A stretch of DNA of 64,000 bases from Trichobilharzia szidati (GCA_944472155.2 OX235279.1:60175564-60239563), one strand, 5' to 3'. Shown: positions 12,501-26,700, counted from the first letter of the stretch. Translations and numbers: made by a program. The notes: generated by a model not told the origin, from the letters alone.

Positions 12501-15500
12501 TGTCGATAATTTATTCAATTCCCCAACGTCTGACTCCACTTCTGCCAAGGCAACCTCAGTAATCGGCGGTCGAAAAACAAACGCTACTCGGGTAATTTTA
12601 TCTTGTTTGTCTTGTTATTAAATGAAAGTATAAAAAGTTTATTCCTAAAGTAGAATATTGTCACTGGAGTTAGTGCGGATTGAATAGAATAGGAAGTTGT
12701 CTTCTAGATTTAGTGTATCCCCAATGTATTTTATTTGGCTGCTTTGCTCTTTTGTGTAATTTTTTCACGCCTTAATGTTTTCTGTGTTCACTTTATTTTT
12801 TTGTGTGGAATTTTCGAATGTAGTTTAAAGTTCAGTCCACTGAACGACAGTTGAAATATGCTTTAGCATAATTAAGTACTTGTTTCTGCTGTTATGTTCA
12901 CAACAGTTTTTCATCCCTTATTGTTAATGTTGATTGATATTTATCTGCACAATTTACTCCACTATGTGAAATTAAGCTCGGTAAAAAATTCAGTTGTACC
13001 TATTATTTGAAGCCATAGTTAATTTGCTTGGTTGTGCAATCCCTTTTAGAATTGAAAATAACAATATTTATTTACGCTCCGTTTCTTTTAAGTACATCAG
13101 AGTCACGTATTTGTTATTCACATCTTATCTTATGTTTGTTATGACGATACTTTTTTATGCATTCATTTGACAATCTTATCCAGCGGGCTGTTATTCCATC
13201 TTATACTTGTACCCCAATACAGATTTTGGGATGATTGTGATTTGCCTTTACTGGCTATTTTGTTCTTATATTTATGAACTTATAAATGTAGAGCCTAAAA
13301 TAGTTACAGGAAACATCTGTTCACTCAAAAATGTTTCTTGTTCTGAACAATGATTATTGTGAATGTATAACCTTGTTTACAATTCTCTGTGATTGGCTCA
13401 AACTAAATATATGTCCGTATAGTTGTAAAGCCTGTTGTGACCCATTTGAAAACAGCATTCTCTTAAGCTCTGATCTGGACCTTTTATGTAAAGGAATCAT
13501 CAGTGTTTCTCCACCATCAACAGTTTTAACTCTAAGTGCTCAACAGTCTTCGACTTTCTCTGTGAGGAAATTTTATTAAATCTGCAGCGGAAACATTTTT
13601 TTCGTTGACGTTTCATTTCTTGCTTATCTGCATAGCCTGGTTCTCACCGACGTTTCAATATAGTAAACTCTATTCTCATAGAAATATATAAAGTTAGTTG
13701 TGGTGAATCAGCCGCCTCCTTTTAGATGCACGATGACATGGTCGGCTGTAGGTGGTAAAGTGGTCTAACTGCCTTACAAATAATTTCGTCATCATGTGAA
13801 AATTAGTGTGGCTAATTCAATTGGAGGGTTTTGAGTAACGTATTACTGTTGTTTTCATATTTTAATTAAGGGTACATGCAGTGTTTAAATTAGATGCAAA
13901 ATAACTATCCAATAATATTCAATGATCTGTAATAAGTTAGTGAAGTGATCATGTATTCGTTTGTTTTTGTGAATTGAATTTTCTCTGTCATTCAGCTTGG
14001 GGCCAAAAAAGGTGGTTTGGGTGCAGCAAAGGTGAAAACGGATTTCTCGGCGATAGTTTCAGCTGCTGAAAATGCTGATGCACGGAAAGAAAGTCAGCTC
14101 CACTCAACCAACAATGATGTTCAAGATCAGGAAAAAACTGACAATGAACGAATGTAAGTGTGATTTGATCTCTGCTTCTGGGCTTTTGTAATGGTTAATG
14201 ACAGGTTGGTTTGCGTTCGGATCTGCAGTTTTTGATCCTTTTCATGAAAGTAACTGCAGTTTCTGTACCCATTTATGCCTAAACACAAGTGTAAATTATT
14301 CTCTACCAGTAATGTCCAATATTGCTTAGTATTTGATTATTCATATTATTCACTAAGGCACTTCATATGTAATAGCTTGGTACAAGCAGGAAATAAGTTG
14401 ATAACTACGATCCAAATTTCAATTCAGTTTACTATGCATAATAATTTTTCTTGTATTCTGATAGTGCGTCGCTTCGCTTAGCTTATAAAGATATCACTGA
14501 TGAATGCGAAAAACAAGATGCTGTCAATGCGAAATCTACAGATCCACAACGAGCTAAACAGGCCGAGCGCCTTGGTATGGGTAAAATTGGATCGGGTAAT
14601 AGGTAAGTGCATAATACGTGTAGTTTATACTGGAATCGATTTTCTGATACTTTTAATTGTAAATGTAAAAAGGTATATATCACCTTCCCGCATAGTCCAA
14701 ACCAATAGTCAAAGAATTCATGAATTGATGTTATGTTTTGGTTTGATCAACCTTAACTCTTCCAACGTAATTCTCTATCACTCAATATTTACTCGATGTG
14801 AAAGATAATGTTCCAGCTATTTTAATCAATGCTGCTTCGCAACCTCCGTTTGACTTTCCCTCCTTGTTTAATACTCTACGCCTAACTTCACTATTACCAC
14901 AATATACCACTTAACACGGAAGATTAAACTCAAACATCTGTGATCAAAGGCAGCTAGCTTCTTAATATCTTTCACTTTCAAATGTCACGCAGGATCGTAA
15001 CTCCTATTCACACATAATTTTGCTATATTTTATTTTATTTTCCTGAAAAAGTCCTGAACACTTCTCTGAACGAAACGTTGAAATTATTTGATTCCATGTC
15101 ACTGTGATTTCTGCAACATGGTTTATACATAGTATTTTTGATATAAGTATAAAACTTGGACACTGTGGTAGAGTATAACTCCACTATGGATAGGATTTTA
15201 TTTTGATAAATCACACAGTGTTGTACAGTAATATTAACTGATGACGTTTCGAGCACAAATTATTACTTATATTCGTATTAAGTCATTCACACAACTTTTT
15301 GCTTCATTTGTATACATTACTATTATTTGTATACGTACATATATTTACTTTCAATCCGGCGTTTAATGTTTGGTAAAATACTAGGTCAGGCCTTGATCAG
15401 AGTTCATATAAATAATTTGTATGCCTTTCTTATTGATGTTGCATCGAGTGTATTTACAACCGAACAGCTTTGTAATTAAAATATATTCGATAAAAGGTAC

Positions 15501-18500
15501 TGACGAGAAAACATACTTCATGAGATAATGAAATATAAATCTTAACCAAAGCTCATATATATCTATCTATCTTGTAAAACAACATAGGAGTCAACAAACG
15601 GGGTGGAGACGAAGTACGTTTTAAGATTGTGCAACAGTAAAACATCAGTTGCTTATAAGTGCATTGAGTTTTTCAGTCCGTTGAAGCTTATGTATAGAAT
15701 CTGTACGTTTTCGACTAATGTTGAAACATTTTAAGTTGTGCCGAAAGTGTTTTCTGAATGGGTTGTAAAATTCATCAATTGATTAATGGTACTGTTAATA
15801 TAAGTTTTCTGGATAGTTTATTTAGATAACAGTTAAAAGTTAATTTATGCGTCTGCAGAGAAGGCTGATCAAGGCTGACTCTCACATAGGCAATAAATGT
15901 TTCGATTCTGTTTTCTAACATATTTTGTAACTCCTTAATGGTAGTATACACTAGGTATAGTCAACAGGTATAGTCATCAATACCTTGTTAGTCGTCGAAA
16001 CTCAAAGTCAAAATTAACCACAAAAACTCAATAAACATCGACACCAATAAGGTTGGTTCAATTATAAATAAATGTACATATGTATCGAAATGACTGTACA
16101 TATTTCAATGTGTCATATAGCGCCTGATGAATTAGAAAGGAGGGGATCATGTTTAATATAAACCTAGCAATTTTACAAATAAACATTATTTTCTCTTTTC
16201 AAACATTTCAGAAAATGTGTGTTAAGTTAGTGATATGGTTAAAGAAGAAGAAGTTTGTTTTAGAGCAATTCCCATAAAATCTGAGAATCATTAGTAACAT
16301 ATTTGTTCTCTGAATCATTTCATTCGTGATTTTTTGACGCATGGCAGCCTAAATTCATACACATCCGTGCAGAGTTCTACAAGGATTCACGAGTTACTCT
16401 CTTGTACAACGGTTTTGTGTTGTGCTTATCAATATGGCTGAGCCACAGGTCCAAAGTGAGTACTAGAAGCATTATCTATCGATACAGTTAAAGGTGCCAT
16501 TTAACATTAGTCTCATTCTGGTAGTGAATCGGTAAGGTTGTAGCATCTAAGGTCATTTATTAGGAACATGTTTTAACACTACCGTAAAAGTGGGGCGAAT
16601 GGCACCATGTAGGTGTGAAGGTCGCCACTTTGTCATAGATCTTTCTCGTCAAACTGTTAACTAAGATGCAGTTAGTTAACATTTCTGCGAAATCTTTTGC
16701 TCTCTCAGAAGCATGGAAAAATTAAGAGTTATAGGTAAACTTAGTGAGTATTTTGCGTCGTCATGGCAGTCTCCCAGCTTGTCTTTTATGAAGGTGGTAT
16801 TCTCTGCTAGTGTTATAACACTAAGAAAGATTCACTGCATCTCCACCTCTAATAGATCAAACGTAATTTGTCAGCAGAGTTCTGTTTCTCATAATTTATC
16901 GGCAATACACTTGATTTTTGCAGAAACCTCGTGTTTCTTATTTCCTTGAGTTTACGAGTAGTTGTAAAGCATTTCTGGCTTTGCACATGCATTATATTAT
17001 TCACGTACTTATTCTTTCGACCAAGACCATTTCATTTTTTGGAAGTTGTGTCGTAGAGCCGAATTTTCAACCACTGGTTCACATGTCCAAATTCCACGTA
17101 ACCTACCGAGATTTGGATAGCCATTCGGTGTCATATGCCCTGACAAAATAGGTATGGCTCACCATCCAGTACATATCATTGCATATGACTGTTAAGTAGC
17201 ACCATATCTGATCTTCACTATGATTCACGTGTACACTGATAACACCAACGGATTTTAAACAAATAAGGCCTTCCACATTCTGATTTAACAAACTGTTTAC
17301 CGTAAGCTTTCTTAATAGGTCAGGAAACTGCATTTCGCGATTTTAACTCCTGAAGCATAAATTGTCACATTGGAAAACTAAAAAGGAAATATTTTCATCC
17401 ACTAGAAACTGATACAAGAAATCTCATATACTTTGTTTCGGTACTAAAAAACTTCAATTTTTTAGGGAGTATTTATAAAAGCTATAATCTACAATATTAT
17501 CATAACATTATCCTATATATTTTACACCATGGTGGTTTCGGATTGGCTTTATTTCATGAGGGTTTGACGTAGAAAAGTCTGTTGTTTTACAGTCCTGTAG
17601 AGTATGTCTAGATCGATAAATACCTATTCAATCTAGAGTATACACTGAAACTGTACTTTTAGTGTGCTATACAATCATATAGTATAGTGCATGGGTGTAT
17701 GATATAGACGGAAATTAGTCATGCTTAGAGATGCCTACTTCTGTGTACGTAATAAAACAAGTAAAGTTATCAATCCACTCATTGTCTTTTCATATATTTA
17801 TCCGTTCAACAGTTGGTGTGCACAGGTTTATAATATTCTACATCTGTCTGGGTAGAAGTAGGTGAGGTGGAATTTAAAACCAAGATACAGCCCTCTGGTT
17901 AAGTCCTTACGATTTTCTGTCATACCTTTACTGTTGGACACAGAGTAGTGAAGCGTGACTCGTGTTACGTATCAATTTCTGCATTTGAAACTGTGTAACT
18001 TATTGTTGTAGAAATAATCATACTATAATGTTATATTAGTATCCTCTTTAACCATTGTAAAGAAAAGGAAATTGTAGATTATTGTTTACTGTTTTGTATG
18101 AATATCAGTCTTGTTACACAAGACATCAACCAAGAAGTCTCGCGTAATTAATTTTTCTGTGCATGAGTGCAAACTAATGGAAGATCAGATTTCATTGTGT
18201 ACTCGGTTTTTATGTTCACTGAATTTTTTTAACATCGATTAGTCACACCAAACTGCTCCAACATTATGGTGTGCAGTGCCCAAGTCTTTATCGACCTCAT
18301 TCAACAGCTGGCTATATGACAATGCCTGCCATATGCCAGGTGATCCACAACGGGAAGCTCAGAGATGCGTTCGAGGTGAATACAGGAGTAAGACAAAGCT
18401 GCCTGCCTATTATCACCGATGATATTCCTAACTGTGGTGGACTGGATTGTGTGTCAGACTGTGAGGAGCGGGGAGACAGGAGTACGCTGGACCACTGATA

Positions 18501-21500
18501 AGAAGACTCTAGAAGATCTGGGTTTCTCAGACGACATGTGTATAGTGTCACACAAACTCGAAGACTTAGAAGCAGGCGGAAAGCAACAAACTGGCTGAGG
18601 AGACTGGCAGCGAAGACAGGACTCCAGGTGAACACAGAGAAGACGGATGTGATGAAGACAGCCAGCCAACTAGCCACCACCAACAGCAACAACAACCAGT
18701 AGCACCAACGTAGACATTTGACAGAAGTTACTTCCTGGCTTCACTTATCTGAGAAGCATCGTTTCAACCACAGGTAGACGGGACAGATGGAGATGTCAAA
18801 GTCAGCCAGAATCGGAAAGGCAAGATGTGCGTTCATCAACCTGAAAGCAGTTTGGGAATCTTCTGCACTCAACCAGCATCAAGAAGATTTGGATTTTCAA
18901 CACAAATGTGAAATCAGTCAGTCATTGAGTCAGTTGTTCTAAATTGGTTAGAAACTTGCACTGCGTGTTACGCAAAGCATTTCCAACAGGTTACTGCAGA
19001 CTTTTATCAACAGCTGCCACCTTCGCTGGCTCCATACTGAAGATCAAATGGCCAGCCAGAAAGAACTAGTAAGAACTAGCTAAAGAGGACCGCAGAAAGC
19101 AGAACAAAGTGGAGACATGCTATTGAAGCTCCGTTTTCACAGGGAACTCAAGAGAATTATAATAATAATAGTCAGTGAGTGGATTGAATGTAATCAACAG
19201 TTCTATATTTATTCGTAATGAATTGAATAACATGGCTTTTAATTCTCCATGTCAAGGTATTTACTTGTTGAATTAGTAAATGTTTGTCATATATCTTTAA
19301 TAAATACTGAAGCGCTGAACAGCTTACTGAAAGCTGTACTTTCTTATGATAATCATATGGAAATGTGTTAGCTTAATTCGACTAACAAGCAGCTTATTGT
19401 AGTCTGTCGACTTGCGTTAATATTGTTGGTTATCAACTTGTTTTCTGTACAACTAAGAGAAATCCAGCGATTTCCATTTCTCATAGATTGGTGTCCACAT
19501 ATTTAATGTATGTGAATTGTCGCATGTATAAACAAATAAAACTGTTTTGGATAGCAAGGTGTTCTAGGGTAAAGGTAGTCTGCGTATAGAGACGCGTTTC
19601 TAGTTTAGCACACAAAAGCAACCCAAATCTCTAAAAAAATTCACTCTGATGCTTTTCAAGAAATGGTGTTGTTATGTTTAGGGAATTTTCAAGCACATTA
19701 ACCTTAACTTTATCATATCTTAAACTTGGATATTTTTGGTCTCTAAAATCCAGATTAAGTGCCTAAGAAATTTTATCTAAAAGTAATATAATTGACTAGC
19801 AACGGTAAGTTATTTTGCACTCACCCTTTTTGAAAGTTGAGGTTTAGCTCATTCAAACTGCTTGTTTCATCATGGAGTTTAGCGGGACTTTGTTATTAGT
19901 AATATTTATGACTCACTAAATGGCGATTGGGATAATTAGACTGTTATACCACACTTTTAATTCCATCAACTAAAACTTTCTGATAATTTGAAATTGTATT
20001 TGGGATTTTAGCATTGGGCGATTTAATTTCGTTGATAGCGCCTAATTATTCAAGTATTTCATAGTGTTTGAATTTTGAAATTCACGTCAAATTTTCTGTT
20101 CTAAATATTTCGCGATTATTACTTTCTTCTCAGGGAAATATCTCATTCAGCATTTGCAAATGTTCAAAGGATAGAGCAGGAGAATTCAGAACCTACTCAC
20201 ATTTCATCATCGACCAGTTCAACTTTAGATCCCTTCTTCACTTCAAGTTATGGTAGTCGAGATCGTGATACGAATAACTTTTTCCGTTCCACGGATGATC
20301 ATTTATTCGGTTTGTAACTAATATTTCTTTGTCTATGCACATAGTTATAATTATTAACAGGATTGATGTTTGACAGCCTAAAGTAATCCTTCCCTTATCT
20401 TGAACCAATGGCGAAGGAATAATTGTTGAGAAAATCTTATACTAGTTGTGTGTTTTTCATCTCTTATGCACTCCGTTTGTATAATTTTAATCATTGAATC
20501 AAATTTTCCAATAGCTAGATATTGACTAGCTAATTTGGAACCACGTACTTAGTGTAGGTTTTTCTAAGCCTCATCTACATCACTGATATCTACTTCTGTA
20601 AAGCCTTCACATTTGGCATCTTTATCCCCTAGATATATATCATCTGTTGACAATTTTTCAATTACTGGATAAATTACTTTTCACCATTTGAATGCTTCTG
20701 TAATAAATAAGAGGTCAAGGGAATCAAAATAAGACCAATAAAGGGTGTGTGTATACAGGTTGATCGTCATCTTACACCATAAGGCGGACATTGTCTTCTG
20801 CTGTGATTTCTAAATGAGAAATCATGTGGCGATATATGGTATCTTAGCATAGCTGTATAAATAAATATAGTAATTCAGGTAGGCATGGTTATGTGAGCAA
20901 TAGCACATCGTTAACCGAATAGCATTATTTTCAACTAGTTCTGCTACTATGCTGTGCTACCTGTGGGTAAAGCTGTATAGAACGAACAACTAGGCAACTT
21001 AACAGATGTATTGCTGGACACCTTCCTAGGAAAATGTCAGATGAAATCAATGAGAAATGTAGTTTTACCTCATTTGATTTTTACCGGTAACCAGGTAGAT
21101 AGAAAAGTGCTTTTATGGTTATTTATCGTATCCTATCGGAACTTTCGAATATAATTCGAAGACGTCTTTTGCACAGTTGAAGCCATTTAAAATTCGGGGG
21201 AAATAACCCCATTATGTTCATTAGAAAAAAGATTGTTTTACTTTTGTCCCTCCCTTTGCCAAAATAGATTGAACAAATAAATTCCTATAATTATCTGCCT
21301 TGATAAACTGGAAATCGCTTTGTTCAAATGACTTACTTTTCATGCATTTATCAGATTTATTCAGACCTAATTTGATTATTGCAATGTCTAAATTATCGTG
21401 CTATTCTTCACTGTTCCTATTGCCACCTGTCACTAACGTTATTATCGAAATTATTATTATTATCGTTTTTATTACTGGCACACTTAACACAGACCATTGA

Positions 21501-21526
21501 CCCACAAATCATCACTAATGGTTAAG

Positions 21527-21572
<46 letters not shown>

Positions 21573-24500
21573 GCGTCGGTGGCATAGCGGTTAGTACGCT
21601 CGCCGACCATGCACATGGTCCGGGGTTCGATCCCCGACCGACGCACTCCTTTACCTCGCTGAGCCAGAAATAATGCTGGTGTAGAGTAAAGGTTGGGCAT
21701 GAGGCTAGCAACCCCATCCTGTAAAATAAACACTGCTACAGAAACTTCAAGTCACTAGCTTGAAGCCCTATGTTCCACCGGGGAACGTGAAGGAAAACAA
21801 ATATATATTAATGTCTATTTAACAAGTGTGAAGAAATGTACGAAAGGAACATGTAAGAGTAATAATAGTGAATTAATTACTACAAATAAAAGTAAACGAT
21901 TGGAAAAGAGATTAAGTCCACGAAACCTTTTCTGCACACAGAATTCGGAGTTGTAGTGACAAATCGCTATAGCCTCCGTCATACACAAATGTGGAAACCT
22001 AAGACCCATTGTACTATTCGGTCTCACCTTGCAGATATTCTTAAAAGATGACTCTGGTTGCATATTAAAACAAGATGTGGAGGCAGTATTTTTACTTTAT
22101 ACTGCAGTAAATTCTAACAATGGGAATTTTGTAATATTTGAGCATGATTAAGCCACTGTTTTGAAAACTGTTAGTTGTTACCTGCTGTTTAGTAACTGTG
22201 AGTAATTAGCTGTATGGAGATTTTTGATTGTTGTCAGAATAAATTTGCATATGTGTATTTTTTTATGGAAAAATCATACATGGATATTCAGAAAGCCATG
22301 GCTCTTCCTTTTTATTCGTACGGCTCATATCATTTAGCACTGAATGAATAGCCTGTTAAAATCAATGAAATAATAGCTGTTTGCTGTCATTACAAGTCCT
22401 GATAGGGAATGGATTTCACGTGGATACCATCTTAACTACATCATAATTACTAGTTCTTCCAATGAATGTGGTCATCTAGAATTTCTGATTAATATTTACG
22501 AAATTTGTGTTTAATTCATGTAATTTCCATCAGCTCGAAATTCCTCTTTATTTTTATGTTTCATTCGTGAAATCATTTCATATTTTGCGTTTAAAATCAG
22601 TTATTTTGAACAGACTGTCAGTGCATAACTATCTTACCCTGTTTCTCCTGTGTGTGTGTGAAAGGAGGTTCAACAGCTTCTTCAGGCATTAATGGGGAAT
22701 GGTCAAAAGGCAAGCAAAGAGGTGATGAATGGGATGAATATTTCTCGGATCCTTTCGATCGAAAGTCAAGAAAGACACAAAACTATTCTGTTACGGAGGA
22801 TGTCAGCAATAAGTCACCCAGTAAACAACCTTCAAGCCTGTCATCTGTAAAGCCAGATACAAAATCAGATTCCGATGAGTTGATCAAAAAGTTTGCTAAT
22901 GCAACTTCTATATCATCAGATGCATTTTTTGATCGAGATGAGGTGGGTTTCGATAAATTCCTAAAAACTGTTTGTTAATTTTATCTTCATTTGAATACTA
23001 TGTGTGTGAAGCTGACTATAGTTGGGAGATACTACTTTATTTGTAAATTTAAGGTTAGAAATTCAGCATCGAGGAGGTGAGTGGTTCCCACTCCTTGTAG
23101 GGATCCATGACAGTAACACAGTTTGTTTACTGCTTTCTAATTTTTATTGGTCATCCTTCCTGTTGTGGTTAATAAGGAGAACTACTTACAAGCGGATATC
23201 ACTTTTTAAATCATGAGATTAAAATTTGTCATACCTGAGTAAGAACTTTCAATTGCGGAATCTGTATTTTGTTATCTTAGAGTTATCGTTTGACGTTTTA
23301 TAGAAAACAAAATTATAAAATCTTCCTAGTAGAGTTTGTGCTAATATTCCGAATGACTTACAACCATTACACGGCGGCCTGCTTAAATCACTAGGCTACC
23401 AGAATTCTCATTCATCACAATGCTTAAACTCTTCTGCATTTCTTACTGTTTAATCATGTAATTGTATCATATGACCGCTACATGAACTCGCGCGCCTATT
23501 TAATTGGCTTCCAATTAGACGCTATTCAATTCTTAAAAAGTGAAGAAAAAACTTACAGAGTTTTTTCTCTTCCTATATACAGCAACGCTATGTCACATAC
23601 TTCAGATTACTGTATAATTAAACCCTGTATGAAGAGGAGATAATTTGGAACTAAATACACTGACAATTTCTGTAATATATGCTCACATATTGTTTGAAAT
23701 AAAGCCTTATTATTATTGTCTAACTAGTAATAGTGTGTGACGCATTGTTGCGTTACTCTAAACTATTCACTGCATCATAAATGTAAATCAAGTGCAAATT
23801 TTATGTGTATTTCAAACGAGCTAACATTGATTAGAGAATCATCGTAAATCAGGGTGTATTGAATACATGTCTCATCCTGTCTTGGTAATCTTCAAATGCA
23901 GACTATTCTTGATGTTAAAGCTTGCAGTTTCATTCTTCTCGTGTATTTTAAGAGGTCAAATTAGTTCTATTAAATTTCTGGTGACAATCTAACTTGAAGT
24001 AGACAGCAGCTGCTTCGACTCCGGGGGCCTTATCTTTCCAATATTAGTATCCACACATGAATTTTGATTTGTCAAATGAATGTATTGTGGTGTAAACCGC
24101 TGCTTCAAGGTAGTAAAATTAACCAGTTCTGTGTAATGGAAAATCAAAGGTGTAAGCGAAAAGTTCTAATTCATTAGAACTGTTTAATCTCTATATCTTA
24201 TTTCTGAGTCGTATAGCACCTTTGTGATGTAATTTGTTTTCCACCGGCAAAAAAAGCATCAACACTGGTTTGTGTAGAAAAACTTTTGATGATTCTATCT
24301 ATTGCATCCGAAAGTCTAGTCTTGATGTTACGGTTTTCGTCACTTGCTCTTAAGTAGTTTATATAAGTCTTTTGTTCGAGTCCCCCATGTGAAACTAATA
24401 TGATACCATCCCTGTGTTTCCTTAAAATCTTTCACTTCCTAGTGCAATTGTGGTAGTAGTAGTAGTCACTGGCGCTCAACAGTGCAGACAGAGTAGCATT

Positions 24501-25225
24501 TCTTGTCAGGCTGTGTGCTTATTTCAACATATTTTAGAATTCGCTTTAATGGATAAGTCTGTACACATCACACATTTTATACTTGTTCCTGTGTTTGTTT
24601 TTGATATTTATCCCTTGTGCACCTCTTCTTGATTATATCAGCCTTCTTCTTTTTAATCACTAGTTTTTAAACTATTGCAACTGATACCTCCAATTTATAC
24701 TCTACAAAGTTTTAACTTCTAAATTTACTATTGGAAGTAGTATATTTAAAATATGAATACGTGAATCCTCATAAATAATACTAACAAAGAAAAATACTCC
24801 TAATTCGATACGCAAGTATAGTGTGTTCATTCTGTCGGAATATGGTTTTGAAATGAATTACAATTAATCATTTATAAGAATGATAATTTTACCTACAATT
24901 TTAAAAGTCAAATTAGTTTGGCTTTTTATTTTAATAATATACAATTTTTTTCTTTTAATTTTGGAAAGGGAATATGACTGTCCTTTATTTATTGAATTCT
25001 CTTGTTTATCAATTGTACTAGTCTGAGTCTGATGGACTTTCAAGATTCCAAGGCAGTTCATCCATTTCTAGTGATGATTATTTTGGTCGTCCTAAGGTAA
25101 AACAATCACAGATGTCTAATGAACTGCAAAATATCAAAGATGGTGTTAAACAAAGCGTGACCAAAGTTGCTGGTCGTCTGTCACATTTGGCGAATGATAT
25201 GGTTCATACGCTCCAGGCAAGTTAA
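9516..25225 (+). CDS. ADP-ribosylation factor GTPase-activating protein, ArfGAP2/3 type
   Basis: Ten exons: 9516-9590, 9630-9821, 9855-9986, 10017-10140, 12467-12591, 13996-14153, 14465-14602, 20134-20309, 22665-22942, 25022-25225. All introns are GT-AG, phases agree, and the total is 1602 bases (533 residues), close to human ArfGAP2/3 length. The start is the ATG after GTAAA; it gives [10 protein letters not shown] at the N-terminus. Exon 2 holds the ArfGAP zinc finger C-x2-C-x16-C-x2-C followed by C-x4-R (CIDCSAVHR), including the arginine finger needed for GTP hydrolysis on Arf. Exon 6 has the [10 protein letters not shown] motif, exon 7 RLAY…AERLGMG, exon 9 …[13 protein letters not shown] and exon 10 …[13 protein letters not shown], all in the order typical of ArfGAP2/3. 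By family it acts on Arf1 at the Golgi in COPI coat cycling. Exon 3 is assigned from 9855 rather than 9873 because FFTQNNC is conserved. Confidence 0.93.
11162..11244. repeat. head-to-head Penelope-type terminal repeats (hairpin)
   Basis: Lies in intron 4 of the ArfGAP gene. A 30-base arm (11162-11191) is matched by its reverse complement at 11215-11244 with one mismatch and a 23-base loop. The flank (AACTTGGACACTGTG at about 11126) and the right arm both match the start of the Penelope-like element at 40345-40420, in opposite orientations. It is therefore the inverted junction of two element ends. Confidence 0.7.
15135..15300 (+). repeat. Penelope-type terminal repeat, second subfamily
   Basis: Lies in intron 7 of the ArfGAP gene. 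It shares the block from AAAACTTGGACACTGTGGTAG through ACTGATGACGTTTCGAGCA to ACACAACTTTTTGC with the left arm of the palindrome at 50236-50400, with scattered differences. No coding part is attached. Confidence 0.65.
15301..18235. other. intron 7 interior, nothing recognised
   Basis: AT-rich intronic DNA. Short open frames at 16713-16949 and 16918-17151 show no family signature. Confidence 0.4.
18236..19170 (+). mobile_element. RTE-like (SR2-like) 3' fragment
   Basis: The 5'-truncated 3' part of an RTE element, lying in intron 7. It begins in the RT domain just after the first catalytic region (…LLQHYG-type reading at 18250-18275) and runs through [18 protein letters not shown] and a frame-shifted remainder to the AATAATAATA tail at about 19158-19170. 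It belongs to the same subfamily as the - strand element at 35868-37031, sharing the unusual stretch around 18400-18520. Frameshifts and stops make it dead. Confidence 0.75.
21530..21570. repeat. (TA)n microsatellite
   Basis: About 20 TA units directly abut the 5' end of the SINE. A short ATATATATTA also follows the SINE's 3' end, so the SINE probably inserted into this TA tract. Confidence 0.9.
21571..21798 (+). mobile_element. tRNA-derived SINE with RTE-like tail
   Basis: The first 75 bases (21571-21645) are tRNA-like. The acceptor arms GCGTCGG and CCGACGC pair, the pol III A box TGGCATAGCGG lies at 21580-21590 and the B box GGTTCGATCC lies at 21624-21633. A tRNA-unrelated body follows. 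The 3' part (about 21757-21798) contains TTGAAGCCCTATGTTCCAC, identical to the 3' end of RTE copies in the window (for example 50890-50908). This suggests that the SINE is mobilised by an RTE element. The anticodon arm does not fold cleanly, so it is not called as a functional tRNA. Confidence 0.85.
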
Positions 25226-26214
25226 ATGCTGTGATACATGAGTTTATATTGATTTTTAGTTGTTCATTTTCTTTGTCATAATCTAATTCACCCTCTTGTA
25301 GCTAAACTTATCGGTGAATGCCTATGTCGTTGCTGATCATATTTGCGTTTTTCTGTTGTGCCAACTTTTCATCATGCAAACTGGTTTTATATTTTAAAAA
25401 ATCCTATAGAATTATATAGTTCTCAGACTGTCCAGGTCTTTTGTCTCGATGAAATCATCCAACCTTTCGTGGATAACTGCTTTAAGATTTAAAAATGATT
25501 TTCAATCCATCTTTAATGAAATATTTGCGTTGCTTAAGTCAATTAGCATGTAGTCACAAGTGTTGTTGAAATTCACTTAGGTTATATAGTAAACTATTCA
25601 CAGCCTGAACATTCTTTGTTGACATTTCTCAAAACTGAGTGAATTTTCACATTTAATTGTACAACTCTCGCGCATTACTGTGATTGATTTAATGAATACT
25701 ATTTTGTTGAGTATTTCAACAATACGGCGTTTTCAGAAGTTATCATAGTAGTAGCTATAATGCCGTAGAACTTTTCTACAATATTTCTAAATTTTTCGCT
25801 GAATATAAAATAGTTTCATATGTATACCATCTGGGAGGTCATTAACTTGCACACTGAAGATCGTATTCAAGAGCATGATGAACTTTACATACCGATTTGG
25901 CATTTTACTCATTTTTCTCAAATAATGGGTCCTAGACTCAGGTTCAGGCGTTAATGTTTCACTGGTTGTAAAGCAAGGGACAAATTAATACATTTGTACT
26001 TTAAACCTCCCAAATAGTCCTCAGATTTAAGTTTATATTTAGCTTGTTTAAAATGTCAGTATAAGATATAGCCAAATAATAGACGATTTTCATCATCTGG
26101 TTCACCAACACATGGATGAAGTACAATTGATTTCTCACCGGACATACAACAGCTTTCTTTACAAAAGATAATTTGTTTTCACAGTGATGCTAATATTTCT
26201 CAGATATGATGTGA
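25226..26214. other. downstream of ArfGAP, nothing recognised
   Basis: This should hold the ArfGAP 3' UTR and polyadenylation site. No single AATAAA close to the stop codon stands out. The rest is AT-rich without features. Confidence 0.4.
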
Positions 26215-26700
26215 CAAGTAGTTGGGAATAATCTCATCAACTTAGAGTATGCAGATGATATTGCCCTCCTAGGTGATGACGCTAACTGACAAAATACAAT
26301 CTTCTGAATACCTTGGGCAGCATCTTCGAATGTCTGACATACGACTGGCTCCTGTCAAATGTAAGATGGTGCTACAAGATAGGTCTACATTGACTCGTAG
26401 CTTAGAGATAGGGAGTGAAGTGTTAGAGCGTTTTAACCACTTCACTTATTTGGGAATCTGCATCAGGCCGAATGGACTGATGGCTGACTAGATCTCAGCA
26501 GGAATACAGAAGGCTCGTTTGGCATTTACCACCTTAATCCATCTCTGGCTGGGTAGACGTGACATCCGGCTGCCAAGAAAAGGGCGTGTACACTGCTCAG
26601 CAGTTCGCTCCTCTTTTATGGCTGTGATGTGTGATCATTGAAAGTGGTGGATATTAAGACACTGGCTAAGTCTAATAATTTTCAAGTCCAAAATGCTTGT
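26215..26700 (+). pseudogene. non-LTR retrotransposon RT C-terminal fragment
   Basis: From about 26230 the sequence reads LEYADDIALLGDD, an RT catalytic FADD-type box, followed after a frameshift by SDIRLAPVKCKMVLQD, HFTYLGICIRPNGLMAD (the TYLG motif after the catalytic core) and a decayed thumb. It is about 90% identical to the fragment at 34140-34560. The clade is not resolved: the K-C-K-x-x-L-Q-D pattern occurs in trematode RTE/CR1-type families. There is one clear stop after GLMAD, and further frameshifts follow. Confidence 0.7.

Noticed and set aside
15230..15260. CTGATGA followed by GTTTCGA in the Penelope-type repeat, as a hammerhead ribozyme core
   Set aside because: The needed GAAA after stem II is not in place on either strand within reach, although Penelope-like elements are known to carry hammerheads. 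A covariance search would be decisive.
21571..21645. functional tRNA gene
   Set aside because: The anticodon arm does not fold to a standard 5-base stem with a 7-base loop, the sequence is followed by a SINE body, and related copies occur at 27981 and 33627.
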